Source: Yersinia artesiana (GTDB taxonomy: Bacteria > Pseudomonadota > Gammaproteobacteria > Enterobacterales > Enterobacteriaceae). Taken from it: a DNA stretch of 64,000 bases. Of the stretch, positions 9,880 through 18,646 are shown piece by piece. The notes under the pieces are model-generated. The model was not told the DNA's origin. It saw only the letters and a list, made by a program, of their open reading frames with translations, and made no database searches. Both the position numbers and the translations under genes were made by a program. Within the stretch, counting starts at the first letter, position 1, and each line of letters opens with the position of its first letter. The stretch lies in NCBI RefSeq assembly GCF_902726545.1, contig NZ_CACVAD010000024.1, positions 1 through 64,000 of the forward strand, given 5' to 3'.

Positions 9880-9896
9880 AATTGGTATTACCAATT
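9880..9896. promoter_or_regulatory. Perfect PdhR operator
   Basis: AATTGGT, ATT, ACCAATT is a perfect 7-3-7 palindrome identical to the PdhR consensus. It lies 52 bases upstream of the pdhR start and should mediate pyruvate-responsive autorepression of pdhR-aceE-aceF-lpdA. It also rules out a coding start at the TTG at 9895, which would lie inside the operator. Confidence 0.88.
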
Positions 9897-9948
9897 GACT
9901 CCGCACCACTCGCAGAGACGATTCACTCAATACGGCTTACAACAAATT

Positions 9949-10713
9949 ATGGCCTACAACAAAATACGCCAACCCAAATTATCAGATGTTATCGAGCAGC
10001 AGCTTGAATACCTGATTTTGGAAGGGACGCTACGCCCAGGTGAGAAATTACTGCCTGAGCGCGAGTTGGCGAAGCAATTTGATGTTTCCCGACCTTCTCT
10101 GCGAGAAGCAATCCAGCGCCTGGAAGCCAAGGGGCTGTTATTGCGCCGCCAGGGTGGTGGCACTTTCGTGCAAACCAATCTGTGGCAAAGCTTTAGCGAT
10201 CCGCTGGCTGAACTGCTGGCCGACCATCCAGAATCACAATTCGACTTGTTAGAAACCCGTCATGCCCTTGAAGGTGTCGCTGCCTATTATGCTGCACTGC
10301 GTGGTACTGATGAAGATCTGCAACGTATTCGTGAATGCCATACTGTTATTCAGCAAGCACAAGACAGCGGCGATTTGGATGCCGAGGCTGATGCTGTTAT
10401 GCAGTATCAAGTGGCGGTCACCGAGGCGGCACATAATGTGGTGTTACTACATTTACTGCGCTGCATGGGGCCAATGTTGGAACAAAACGTAAAACAAAAC
10501 TTTGAATTGCTTTACTCGCGCCGCGAAATGCTGGCAACGGTAAGCAGTCACCGCGCCGGGATTTTTGAGGCGATTGTGGCACGCGAGCCAGAAAAAGCCC
10601 GTGAAGCCTCACACCGTCACTTGGCGTTTATTGAGGAAATCCTGTTGGATCTCAGTCGGGAGCACAGTCGCCGTGAGCGATCTTTGCGTCGGCTCCAACA
10701 GCGCAAGGATTAG
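9949..10713 (+). CDS. pdhR: Pyruvate-sensing transcriptional repressor PdhR
   Basis: GntR-family (FadR subfamily) repressor of the pyruvate dehydrogenase operon; pyruvate releases it from DNA. The 254-residue product starts [13 protein letters not shown] and matches E. coli PdhR in sequence and length. An N-terminal winged helix (about residues 10-75, with [17 protein letters not shown] as the recognition part) precedes an all-helical FCD effector domain ([16 protein letters not shown] motifs). The longer frame from a TTG at 9895 is rejected because it begins inside the operator and adds residues absent from the family. It is the first gene of the operon; 320 bases separate it from aceE. Confidence 0.96.
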   Translation: MAYNKIRQPKLSDVIEQQLEYLILEGTLRPGEKLLPERELAKQFDVSRPSLREAIQRLEAKGLLLRRQGGGTFVQTNLWQSFSDPLAELLADHPESQFDLLETRHALEGVAAYYAALRGTDEDLQRIRECHTVIQQAQDSGDLDAEADAVMQYQVAVTEAAHNVVLLHLLRCMGPMLEQNVKQNFELLYSRREMLATVSSHRAGIFEAIVAREPEKAREASHRHLAFIEEILLDLSREHSRRERSLRRLQQRKD

Positions 10714-10761
10714 AAACGAATCATTTGGGTTGCGCCTTAGCAAGACCTCAATAACTCGTTG

Positions 10762-10885
10762 ATACCCTTCTTACTTGAAGCTACAGGGTTGTTAGCTACG
10801 TGAACTCACCTGAATCACTGACTTGAGTCAGCTCATCGGGGTTCATTCTCTGGCCGCCGTGCTGTAACTCCAATTTCTTTGGGTA
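10762..10885. repeat. ERIC-type intergenic palindrome between pdhR and aceE
   Basis: About 124 bases bounded by ATACCC and GGGTA. It has the ERIC arms (a CTTGAAGCTAC-type left arm and a CTGTAACTCCAATTTCTTTG right arm) and the central palindrome CTGACTTGAGTCAG followed by CTCATCGGG. It closely resembles the other copies in this window. It lies inside the pdh operon transcript and would fold into a long hairpin. Confidence 0.85.
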
Positions 10886-10928
10886 GTAGTTCTCATTTGA
10901 GAATGATTAGCGGCAACTAAACTGATGG

Positions 10929-10995
10929 GCCTATCTTCCGGTGTTTTCACCAGGGCACGTGCTTTAGCCTGGGGTTAAAGCACAGGAAGATAGGC
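10929..10995 (+). promoter_or_regulatory. Predicted three-way-junction RNA in the aceE leader
   Basis: A perfect 11-base-pair closing stem (GCCTATCTTCC at 10929-10939 with GGAAGATAGGC at 10985-10995) encloses two further hairpins. One is GGTG-TTTT-CACC (10940-10951). The other is GTGCTTTAGCC paired with GGTTAAAGCAC (10959-10983). The structure ends 38 bases before the aceE ATG and leaves its AAGGA ribosome binding site free. It is read directly from complementarity; function is inferred. Confidence 0.6.
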
Positions 10996-11033
10996 TCCAA
11001 ATAAACCATTAGAAACAGATAAGGAATACCACC

Positions 11034-13697
11034 ATGTCAGAACGTTTAAATAATGACGTGGATCCGATCGAAACCCGCGACTGGCTACAGGCGATCGAAT
11101 CGGTCATCCGTGAAGAGGGTGTTGAGCGTGCTCAGTATCTGATTGATCAGGTTTTGGGCGAAGCCCGTAAAGGTGGTGTGAGTGTTGCTGCTGGTTCTGC
11201 CAGCCGTGATTACATCAATACTATCCCGGTAGAAGAAGAACCTGCTTACCCTGGCAATCTGGAACTTGAACGTCGTATCCGCAGCGCAATCCGCTGGAAT
11301 GCCGTGATGACCGTGTTGCGGGCATCGAAGAAAGATCTGGATTTGGGCGGCCACATGGCATCCTTCCAATCTTCCGCGACCTTCTACGAGGTTTGCTTCA
11401 ACCACTTCTTCCGTGCGCGTAACCAAAAAGACGGCGGCGATCTGGTTTACTTCCAGGGCCACATCTCTCCGGGCGTTTACGCACGTGCCTTCCTTGAAGG
11501 CCGCCTGACTCAGGAACAGATGGATAACTTCCGTCAGGAAGTTGACGGTAAAGGTTTGTCTTCTTACCCGCACCCGAAACTGATGCCTGAATTCTGGCAG
11601 TTCCCGACTGTATCTATGGGCCTTGGCCCAATCAGTGCAATCTATCAGGCCAAGTTCCTGAAATACCTGTCTCACCGTGGTCTGAAAGACACTTCAGCAC
11701 AGACCGTATACGCCTTCCTGGGCGACGGCGAGATGGATGAGCCAGAATCCAAAGGTGCGATCACCATCGCCACCCGTGAAAAACTGGATAACCTGGTCTT
11801 CGTTATCAACTGTAACTTGCAGCGCCTTGATGGCCCGGTTACTGGTAACGGCAAAATCATTAATGAGCTGGAAGGCATCTTCAGTGGTGCTGGCTGGCAG
11901 GTTCTGAAAGTGATTTGGGGTGGTCGTTGGGATGAACTGCTGCGTAAAGATACCAGCGGTAAACTGATCCAACTGATGAACGAAACACTGGATGGCGACT
12001 ACCAAACCTTCAAATCCAAAGACGGCGCTTATGTGCGCGAACACTTCTTTGGCCGTTTCCCAGAAACTGCTGCATTAGTGAAAGACATGAGCGACGACGA
12101 GATCTGGTCTCTGAACCGTGGCGGTCATGATCCGAAGAAAGTCTTTGCTGCACTGAAAAAAGCACAAGAAACCACTGGCAAACCAACTGTTATCCTGGCC
12201 CACACCATTAAAGGTTACGGCATGGGCGAAACAGCTGAAGGTAAAAACATCGCCCACCAGGTGAAGAAAATGAACATGGAAGGGGTTCACCACTTCCGCG
12301 ATCGTTTCAACGTACCTGTTGCCGATGCTGATATCGAAAAACTGCCATACATTACCTTCGAGAAAGATTCCGAAGAGTACAAATATCTGCACGAACGTCG
12401 TCAGGCGCTGGAAGGCTATGTGCCAACCCGTATGCCTAAGTTCACTGAAAAGCTGGAAATGCCAGCATTGTCAGATTTCAGCTCCTTGCTGGAAGAGCAG
12501 AACAAAGAAATTTCTACCACTATCGCCTTCGTACGTGCGCTGAACGTGATGTTGAAGAACAAGTCTATCAAAGACCGTATTGTTCCAATCATCGCCGACG
12601 AAGCGCGTACCTTCGGTATGGAAGGTCTGTTCCGTCAGATTGGTATTTACAGCCCGAATGGTCAGCAGTACACCCCGCAAGACCGTGAACAGGTTGCTTA
12701 CTACAAAGAAGACGAAAAAGGCCAGATCCTGCAAGAAGGGATCAACGAACTGGGTGCTGCGTCTTCCTGGCTGGCTGCTGCGACGTCATACAGCACCAAC
12801 GATCTGCCAATGATCCCGTTCTATATCTACTACTCCATGTTCGGTTTCCAACGTATTGGCGATCTGTGCTGGGCAGCGGGTGACCAACAGGCACGCGGCT
12901 TCTTGATCGGCGGTACTTCAGGTCGTACCACACTGAACGGCGAAGGTCTGCAACACGAAGATGGTCACAGCCACATTCAGTCACTGACTATCCCTAACTG
13001 TATCTCTTACGATCCAGCTTATGCGTATGAAGTTGCTGTCATCATGCATGATGGCCTGGTGCGTATGTACGGTGACGCGCAAGAAAACATCTACTACTAC
13101 CTGACCACGCTGAACGAAAACTACCATATGCCAGCCATGCCGCAGGGCGCAGAAGAGGGTATCCGTAAAGGTATCTACAAGCTGGAAACTCTGGAAGGTA
13201 AGAACGGTAAAGTACAGTTGCTGGGTTCCGGTTCGATCCTGCGTCATGTGCGTGAAGCTGCGCAGATCCTGGCTAACGACTACGGCGTAGGTTCTGACAC
13301 CTACAGCGTAACTTCCTTCACCGAACTGGCGCGTGATGGTCAGGACTGTGAGCGTTGGAACATGTTGCACCCAACTGAAACCCCACGTGTGCCATACATC
13401 GCTCAGGTGATGAATGAAGCACCAGCGGTAGCGTCTACCGACTACATGAAACTGTTTGCCGAGCAGGTTCGTACTTTCGTACCAGCCAGCGATTATCGCG
13501 TACTGGGTACTGACGGCTTCGGTCGTTCAGACAGCCGCGAAAACCTGCGTCACCACTTCGAAGTTGATGCTTCTTACGTGGTGGTTGCTGCTCTGGGTGA
13601 ACTGGCTAAACGCGGTGAAATTGAAGCTTCTGTGGTTGCTGATGCGATTAAGAAATTCAACATCAACCCAGAAAAAGTTAACCCGCGTCTGGCTTAA
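11034..13697 (+). CDS. aceE: Pyruvate dehydrogenase E1 component AceE
   Basis: Thiamine-diphosphate enzyme that decarboxylates pyruvate and reductively acetylates the lipoyl groups of E2 (AceF) in the pyruvate dehydrogenase complex. The 887 residues equal E. coli AceE in length. The ThDP/Mg motif GDGEMDEPESKGAIT, ending in the NCNLQRLDGPV segment, lies near residue 230. The transketolase-like middle domain and the C-terminal domain follow, with the family end INPEKVNPRLA. AAGGA 9 bases before the ATG supports the start. It is the second gene of the pdh operon; aceF follows after 13 bases. Confidence 0.98.
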   Translation: MSERLNNDVDPIETRDWLQAIESVIREEGVERAQYLIDQVLGEARKGGVSVAAGSASRDYINTIPVEEEPAYPGNLELERRIRSAIRWNAVMTVLRASKKDLDLGGHMASFQSSATFYEVCFNHFFRARNQKDGGDLVYFQGHISPGVYARAFLEGRLTQEQMDNFRQEVDGKGLSSYPHPKLMPEFWQFPTVSMGLGPISAIYQAKFLKYLSHRGLKDTSAQTVYAFLGDGEMDEPESKGAITIATREKLDNLVFVINCNLQRLDGPVTGNGKIINELEGIFSGAGWQVLKVIWGGRWDELLRKDTSGKLIQLMNETLDGDYQTFKSKDGAYVREHFFGRFPETAALVKDMSDDEIWSLNRGGHDPKKVFAALKKAQETTGKPTVILAHTIKGYGMGETAEGKNIAHQVKKMNMEGVHHFRDRFNVPVADADIEKLPYITFEKDSEEYKYLHERRQALEGYVPTRMPKFTEKLEMPALSDFSSLLEEQNKEISTTIAFVRALNVMLKNKSIKDRIVPIIADEARTFGMEGLFRQIGIYSPNGQQYTPQDREQVAYYKEDEKGQILQEGINELGAASSWLAAATSYSTNDLPMIPFYIYYSMFGFQRIGDLCWAAGDQQARGFLIGGTSGRTTLNGEGLQHEDGHSHIQSLTIPNCISYDPAYAYEVAVIMHDGLVRMYGDAQENIYYYLTTLNENYHMPAMPQGAEEGIRKGIYKLETLEGKNGKVQLLGSGSILRHVREAAQILANDYGVGSDTYSVTSFTELARDGQDCERWNMLHPTETPRVPYIAQVMNEAPAVASTDYMKLFAEQVRTFVPASDYRVLGTDGFGRSDSRENLRHHFEVDASYVVVAALGELAKRGEIEASVVADAIKKFNINPEKVNPRLA

Positions 13698-13710
13698 GAG
13701 GTACTGAATA

Positions 13711-15582
13711 ATGTCTATCGAAATCAAAGTACCGGACATCGGTGCAGATGAAGTTGAAGTCACCGAAATTATGGTGAAAGTGGGTGATACCGTTGAAGCT
13801 GAGCAATCACTTATCACTGTTGAAGGTGATAAGGCTTCCATGGAAGTCCCTTCACCACAGGCGGGTGTCGTTAAAGAAATCAAAATCGCGGTTGGCGATA
13901 CGGTTGCGACCGGCAAACTGATGATGATCTTCGAAGCAACAGGTGCCGCTGCGGCACCTGCTCAAGCGGAAGAGAAATCAGCGGCCCCTGCTCCGGCAGC
14001 GGCTCCTGCGGCATCGGCTGTCAAAAATGTTGAAGTACCAGACATCGGTGGTGATGAAGTTGAAGTCACTGAAGTGATGGTCAAAGTGGGCGACACTGTT
14101 GCCGCTGAACAATCTCTTATCACGGTAGAGGGCGATAAAGCTTCTATGGAAGTGCCTGCGCCATTCGCCGGTACGGTTAAAGAGATCAAAATCAGCACTG
14201 GCGATAAAGTCAGCACTGGCTCCCTGATTATGGTATTTGAAGTGGCAGGTGCTGCGGCACCAGCAGCGGCAACTGAGTCAGCTCCGGCGGCTCCTGCTGC
14301 ACCGGCGGCCTCTGCTGCCAAAAATGTTGAAGTACCAGACATCGGTGGTGATGAAGTTGAAGTCACAGAAGTGATGGTGAAAGTGGGCGATAAAGTTGCC
14401 GCTGAACAATCACTGATTACCGTTGAAGGTGACAAGGCTTCAATGGAAGTGCCGGCACCATTCGCGGGTATCGTGAAAGAGATCAAAATCAGCACCGGCG
14501 ACAAAGTGAAAACCGGCTCTCTGATTATGGTGTTTGAAGTGGAAGGCGCGGCACCTGCTGCTGCACCAGCCCAGCAAGCCGCTCCTGCTGCTGCACCGGC
14601 CAAAGCCGCTGCTGCATCGGCACCTGCTGCCAGCAAAGGTGAGTTCGCTGAGAATGATGCTTACGTGCATGCAACGCCGGTTATCCGTCGTCTGGCCCGT
14701 GAGTTTGGCGTGAATCTGGCGAAAGTGAAAGGTACTGGTCGTAAAGGCCGTATCCTGCGCGAAGACGTTCAGGCTTACGTGAAAGATGCGGTTAAACGCG
14801 CTGAAGCGGCACCAGCGGCTGCCACCGGTGGTGGTCTGCCAGGCATGCTGCCTTGGCCGAAAGTTGATTTCAGCAAGTTCGGCGAAATCGAAGAAGTGGA
14901 ATTGGGTCGTATCCAGAAAATCTCTGGTGCTAACCTGAGCCGCAACTGGGTCATGATCCCACATGTAACTCACTTCGACAAAACCGATATCACTGATCTG
15001 GAAGCGTTCCGTAAGCAGCAGAACGACGAAGCTGCCAAGCGTAAGCTGGACGTGAAGTTCACCCCGGTGGTGTTCATCATGAAAGCTGTTGCTGCTGCTC
15101 TTGAGCAGATGCCACGTTTCAACAGCTCACTGTCCGAAGATGGTCAGAAGCTGACGCTGAAAAAGTACATCAACATCGGTGTCGCGGTAGATACGCCAAA
15201 TGGTCTGGTCGTTCCGGTATTCAAGGATGTGAACAAGAAAAGCATCACTGAATTGTCCCGTGAACTGATGGCTATCTCCAAGAAAGCTCGTGATGGTAAG
15301 CTGACCGCTGGCGAAATGCAGGGCGGTTGCTTCACTATCTCCAGCCTGGGTGGTATCGGGACAACTCACTTCGCGCCGATTGTTAACGCGCCGGAAGTGG
15401 CTATCCTCGGTGTCTCCAAGTCTGCGATAGAGCCTGTCTGGAACGGTAAAGAGTTCCAGCCGCGTCTGATGATGCCGATGTCGCTCTCCTTCGACCACCG
15501 TGTGATTGACGGTGCTGATGGTGCGCGCTTTATCACTATCATCAACAATATGCTGGCCGACATTCGCCGTCTGGTGATGTAA
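13711..15582 (+). CDS. aceF: Dihydrolipoyllysine acetyltransferase E2, three lipoyl domains
   Basis: Core subunit of the pyruvate dehydrogenase complex; it transfers acetyl groups from lipoyl-lysine to CoA. The 623-residue protein has three tandem lipoyl domains, each with the motif [10 protein letters not shown] (modified lysines near 41, 143 and 242), joined by Ala/Pro-rich flexible linkers. A peripheral subunit-binding domain follows ([17 protein letters not shown], about 322-360), then the catalytic domain ending in the DHRVIDG active-site motif. Domains two and three are nearly identical in DNA as well as protein, so recombination between them is possible. It lies 13 bases after aceE. 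Confidence 0.98.
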   Translation: MSIEIKVPDIGADEVEVTEIMVKVGDTVEAEQSLITVEGDKASMEVPSPQAGVVKEIKIAVGDTVATGKLMMIFEATGAAAAPAQAEEKSAAPAPAAAPAASAVKNVEVPDIGGDEVEVTEVMVKVGDTVAAEQSLITVEGDKASMEVPAPFAGTVKEIKISTGDKVSTGSLIMVFEVAGAAAPAAATESAPAAPAAPAASAAKNVEVPDIGGDEVEVTEVMVKVGDKVAAEQSLITVEGDKASMEVPAPFAGIVKEIKISTGDKVKTGSLIMVFEVEGAAPAAAPAQQAAPAAAPAKAAAASAPAASKGEFAENDAYVHATPVIRRLAREFGVNLAKVKGTGRKGRILREDVQAYVKDAVKRAEAAPAAATGGGLPGMLPWPKVDFSKFGEIEEVELGRIQKISGANLSRNWVMIPHVTHFDKTDITDLEAFRKQQNDEAAKRKLDVKFTPVVFIMKAVAAALEQMPRFNSSLSEDGQKLTLKKYINIGVAVDTPNGLVVPVFKDVNKKSITELSRELMAISKKARDGKLTAGEMQGGCFTISSLGGIGTTHFAPIVNAPEVAILGVSKSAIEPVWNGKEFQPRLMMPMSLSFDHRVIDGADGARFITIINNMLADIRRLVM

Positions 15583-15587
15583 TCGTC

Positions 15588-15610
15588 AAGGCCGGCTTAG
15601 CGCCGGCCTT
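15588..15610 (+). terminator. Strong hairpin after aceF
   Basis: AAGGCCGGC and GCCGGCCTT form a 9-base-pair GC-rich stem with a 5-base loop, 5 bases after the aceF stop. The T tract after it is poor (GTTACTATT). It may therefore protect the 3' end or partly attenuate transcription into lpdA rather than fully terminate it. Confidence 0.6.
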
Positions 15611-15834
15611 GTTACTATTACAGACAGACAAAAGACAGTTATGAACCGGCTTTGTCGGCTCGTTACATAAGTCGACAAGGTTGTTGAGACACTCGTCACG
15701 CGATGCGGCTTTTCAGTTTATTAACAATTCTGTAAACTGCCGCGTGTCAGTATCCCGGTGTATGAACGGCATTATGAAATTAATTAGCCTAAAAATGATG
15801 TCTGACCCGCCGGACAAACAATTAAGAGGTCATG
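15611..15834 (+). promoter_or_regulatory. aceF-lpdA spacer, likely lpdA promoter region
   Basis: This 224-base gap holds no supported gene. In E. coli the equivalent gap carries a separate lpd promoter that serves other 2-oxoacid dehydrogenases. A GTTTATTAACA and TGTAAAC pair near 15717-15737 is a possible regulator site, but I cannot assign it. An AAGAGG precedes the lpdA ATG. Confidence 0.35.
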
Positions 15835-17259
15835 ATGAGTACTGAAATTAAAACTCAGGTCGTGGTACTTGGGGCAGGCCCAGCAGGGTACTCTGCTGCT
15901 TTTCGTTGCGCGGATTTAGGTTTAGAAACCATTCTGGTTGAGCGTTACGCCACTCTGGGTGGTGTTTGCCTGAATGTCGGTTGTATTCCTTCCAAGGCGT
16001 TGTTGCACGTCGCTAAAGTTATCGAAGAAGCTAAAGCATTAGCTGAACACGGTATCGTATTTGGTGAGCCTAAAACTGATATTGATAAAGTACGTGTTTG
16101 GAAAGAGAAAGTTATCAATCAGTTAACCGGTGGTTTGGCAGGTATGGCTAAAGGCCGTAAAGTCAAAGTCGTTAACGGTTTAGGTAAGTTCACTGGCGCG
16201 AACACCCTGGTTGTTGAGGGTGAAAACGGCCCGACGACCATTACTTTCGATAACGCGATTATCGCCGCCGGCTCTCGTCCAATCCAACTGCCATTCATTC
16301 CTCATGAAGACCCACGTGTTTGGGACTCCACTGATGCGCTGGCACTGAAAACCGTCCCTGAGCGTCTGCTGGTTATGGGCGGCGGGATCATCGGTCTGGA
16401 AATGGGTACGGTTTACCATGCGTTGGGCTCGAAGATTGATGTAGTCGAAATGGCTGATCAGGTTATTCCGGCTGCTGACAAAGACGTAGTGAAAGTCTTT
16501 ACCAAACGTATCAGCAAGCAATTCAACCTGATGCTGGAAACCAAAGTGACTGCGGTAGAAGCCAAAGAAGACGGCATCTATGTCACGATGGAAGGCAAAA
16601 AAGCGCCAGCAGAACCACAGCGTTATGATGCAGTGCTGGTGGCTATCGGCCGTGTACCTAACGGTAAATTGCTGGATGCAGGTCAGGCTGGCGTTGAAGT
16701 TGACGAACGTGGCTTTATCCACGTTGATAAACAACTGCGTACTAACGTGCCGCACATCTTTGCTATCGGTGACATCGTGGGTCAGCCAATGCTGGCACAT
16801 AAAGGTGTTCACGAAGGCCATGTTGCTGCTGAAGTTATCTCCGGCATGAAGCATTACTTCGATCCAAAAGTGATTCCATCCATTGCGTACACTGAACCAG
16901 AAGTCGCATGGGTTGGTCTGACCGAGAAAGAAGCTAAAGAAAAAGGCATCAGCTACGAAACCTCCACCTTCCCGTGGGCGGCGTCGGGCCGTGCTATCGC
17001 CTCTGATTGTGCCGACGGTATGACCAAACTGATTTTCGACAAAGAAACACACCGTATCATCGGTGGTGCAATTGTCGGGACTAACGGCGGTGAACTGTTA
17101 GGTGAAATCGGTCTGGCAATCGAGATGGGTTGTGATGCTGAAGATATCGCATTGACTATCCATGCTCACCCAACGTTGCATGAATCTGTCGGCCTGGCAG
17201 CAGAAATCTACGAAGGTAGCATTACTGACTTGCCTAACCCGAAAGCGAAAAAGAAATAG
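15835..17259 (+). CDS. lpdA: Dihydrolipoamide dehydrogenase E3
   Basis: FAD-dependent enzyme that reoxidises dihydrolipoyl groups with NAD+ in the pyruvate and 2-oxoglutarate dehydrogenase complexes and in glycine cleavage. The 474-residue product has the FAD-binding GAGPAG, the redox disulfide in GGVCLNVGCIPSK (C45, C50), the NAD-binding GGGIIGLEMG, and the C-terminal HAHPTLHE with the catalytic His-Glu pair. Of two adjacent ATGs I choose 15835: AAGAGG then has a 5-base spacing and the length equals E. coli Lpd. It closes the pdh operon. Confidence 0.98.
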   Translation: MSTEIKTQVVVLGAGPAGYSAAFRCADLGLETILVERYATLGGVCLNVGCIPSKALLHVAKVIEEAKALAEHGIVFGEPKTDIDKVRVWKEKVINQLTGGLAGMAKGRKVKVVNGLGKFTGANTLVVEGENGPTTITFDNAIIAAGSRPIQLPFIPHEDPRVWDSTDALALKTVPERLLVMGGGIIGLEMGTVYHALGSKIDVVEMADQVIPAADKDVVKVFTKRISKQFNLMLETKVTAVEAKEDGIYVTMEGKKAPAEPQRYDAVLVAIGRVPNGKLLDAGQAGVEVDERGFIHVDKQLRTNVPHIFAIGDIVGQPMLAHKGVHEGHVAAEVISGMKHYFDPKVIPSIAYTEPEVAWVGLTEKEAKEKGISYETSTFPWAASGRAIASDCADGMTKLIFDKETHRIIGGAIVGTNGGELLGEIGLAIEMGCDAEDIALTIHAHPTLHESVGLAAEIYEGSITDLPNPKAKKK

Positions 17260-17286
17260 GTTTTCGCTGACGCAGTAAGTTAATGG

Positions 17287-17314
17287 ACGGCTCCTGAAGA
17301 GGGGCCGTTTTTTT
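17287..17314 (+). terminator. Terminator of the pdh operon
   Basis: ACGGCTCC and GGGGCCGT form an 8-base-pair stem (one G-T pair) with a 6-base loop, followed directly by seven T. A typical intrinsic terminator, 27 bases after the lpdA stop. Confidence 0.85.
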
Positions 17315-17342
17315 GTTTAAGGGATGGTATAAATCAGGCGCT

Positions 17343-17418
17343 TTTGATCGCTTAATTATTAGCGTTCAATGAATTTATTGATCAGTAACTTAATCGATCA
17401 ATAAGTTTAGCGATCAAA
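17343..17418. repeat. Nested inverted repeats over the 3' end of the AraC-type gene
   Basis: An outer 10-base inverted repeat (TTTGATCGCT at 17343-17352, AGCGATCAAA at 17409-17418) encloses an inner one (TTATTGATC at 17375-17383, GATCAATAA at 17396-17404). The right outer arm overlaps the last codons of the regulator gene. It may act as its transcription stop; no T tract follows on either strand. Confidence 0.55.
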
Positions 17419-18420
17419 GATAGCCCCAGCACGTAATTGGCTGGGCGAAATATCGAAAGTGCGGCGCAACGCCGTAGCAAAATTCGCCGGGCTGGTATAA
17501 CCCGCAATAGTTGCCGCCTGATCGATGCTGATCCCTTCTTTCTGGATAGCCAGCATGGCGCGTTTTAAACGGCAATGGCGCAAATATTCAAATACCGTGG
17601 TGTGGTAACTTTCACGGAAACGTCGCTGCAAAGTGCTTTGGCTCATATTGACCAAACGCGCCAATTCACTCATCGATAGATGGTCTGCCTCGCCACTTTC
17701 CAGCCAATCACGTACCTGCTGGATTCGATTCATGCCGCGTAACGAGACTTTATTTTGCTGTAACGCCTGCTGTTCCAGCGAACTGAATGCTTCGATAATT
17801 AAGCCAATACATTGTGTTTCACAATGCAAACGTTCCAGTGGAGTTGAAAAGGGCGGAGCACTCGCTATTTTCTGGGCGATGGCTTGGGCGTGAACTGATG
17901 GCCGCCATAAATGAATCGCCAGATGCTGCTGAGTAAAGTTGTACAGCGTATCCCAGGAACCGGCTTGCGGTAATAGATCGCCATACAGCCATTCACGGTC
18001 AAAGGTGAGGGTCAGAGTGCGCTCATGGCTATTGTTCTTACCGTGGCGAGTAAATAGGGTATTTTCAGTCAGGGAAACCAGTGAAGCATCGCCCTTTTCC
18101 TGCAAATGCAGCTCTTTACCGCCAAATGAGATATGTGCGCTGCCACTGACCACAATCGCTAGCTTCAGCGCCGGATTGAGCTGATTCTGCGTTTTGATAT
18201 CGTAGAGGTTAGTCACATTCGCGGTATGCAGGATCAGATGCGGATTCAGACGCAATACCTGAAAATCGCCATACAAAACCGGATCAGTGGACAATGACTT
18301 CGCGCCACTCAGTTGATAGTCACTGGCCACCAGATTTGACTGTTGCACAATTTGGTCGCGATAAATCGGTTTGGATGACGGGGAAATATTGCGCAACTTA
18401 TTTTTCTTCACCGCCGACAT
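17407..18420 (-). CDS. AraC-family transcriptional regulator, likely siderophore-responsive
   Basis: A 337-residue regulator with a variable N-terminal sensing half and a C-terminal AraC-type double helix-turn-helix (about residues 235-330, with LARLVNMSQSTLQRRFRESY and GYTSPANFATALRRTF). Its overall plan is that of PchR/YbtA-type regulators, which sense ferric siderophores in the cytoplasm and activate the receptor gene. The start at 18420 is preceded by AGAGAGG; the longer frame from 18444 has no ribosome binding site. It is divergent from the FepA-type receptor gene, with a Fur box between them. That makes it the probable local activator; this is inference from position. Confidence 0.88.
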   Translation of the reverse strand: MSAVKKNKLRNISPSSKPIYRDQIVQQSNLVASDYQLSGAKSLSTDPVLYGDFQVLRLNPHLILHTANVTNLYDIKTQNQLNPALKLAIVVSGSAHISFGGKELHLQEKGDASLVSLTENTLFTRHGKNNSHERTLTLTFDREWLYGDLLPQAGSWDTLYNFTQQHLAIHLWRPSVHAQAIAQKIASAPPFSTPLERLHCETQCIGLIIEAFSSLEQQALQQNKVSLRGMNRIQQVRDWLESGEADHLSMSELARLVNMSQSTLQRRFRESYHTTVFEYLRHCRLKRAMLAIQKEGISIDQAATIAGYTSPANFATALRRTFDISPSQLRAGAIFDR

Positions 18421-18535
18421 GCTGGCCTCTCTAAAGATATTCATGTTTTGACAACATTGACTTTATAACAAAGGGTTTTGCTGTTTGCACAAACCATTTT
18501 TCTGATTGCAAATGTAACAATTAGCCAGATGAATT

Positions 18536-18554
18536 GATAATGAAAATAATTATC
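18536..18554. promoter_or_regulatory. Fur box between the AraC-type regulator and fepA
   Basis: GATAATGAAAATAATTATC matches 17 of 19 bases of the classical Fur consensus. It lies 116 bases upstream of the regulator start and 93 bases upstream of fepA, so one iron-loaded Fur site could repress both. Confidence 0.85.
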
Positions 18555-18646
18555 AATCTTGTTCGTTTTTGTTGCCCTATGAATAGATTGGCAGAGACTT
18601 TCCTCTGCTGACATTTGCTGTGGGCGTTTGCATCGGGGAAAGTGTA

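Noticed and set aside
9895-9948. Extended pdhR start at a TTG
   Set aside because: It starts within the perfect PdhR operator and adds 18 residues absent from the family.
13962-14636. 224-residue frame antisense to aceF
   Set aside because: It arises from the repeated Ala/Pro linkers and lipoyl repeats of aceF.
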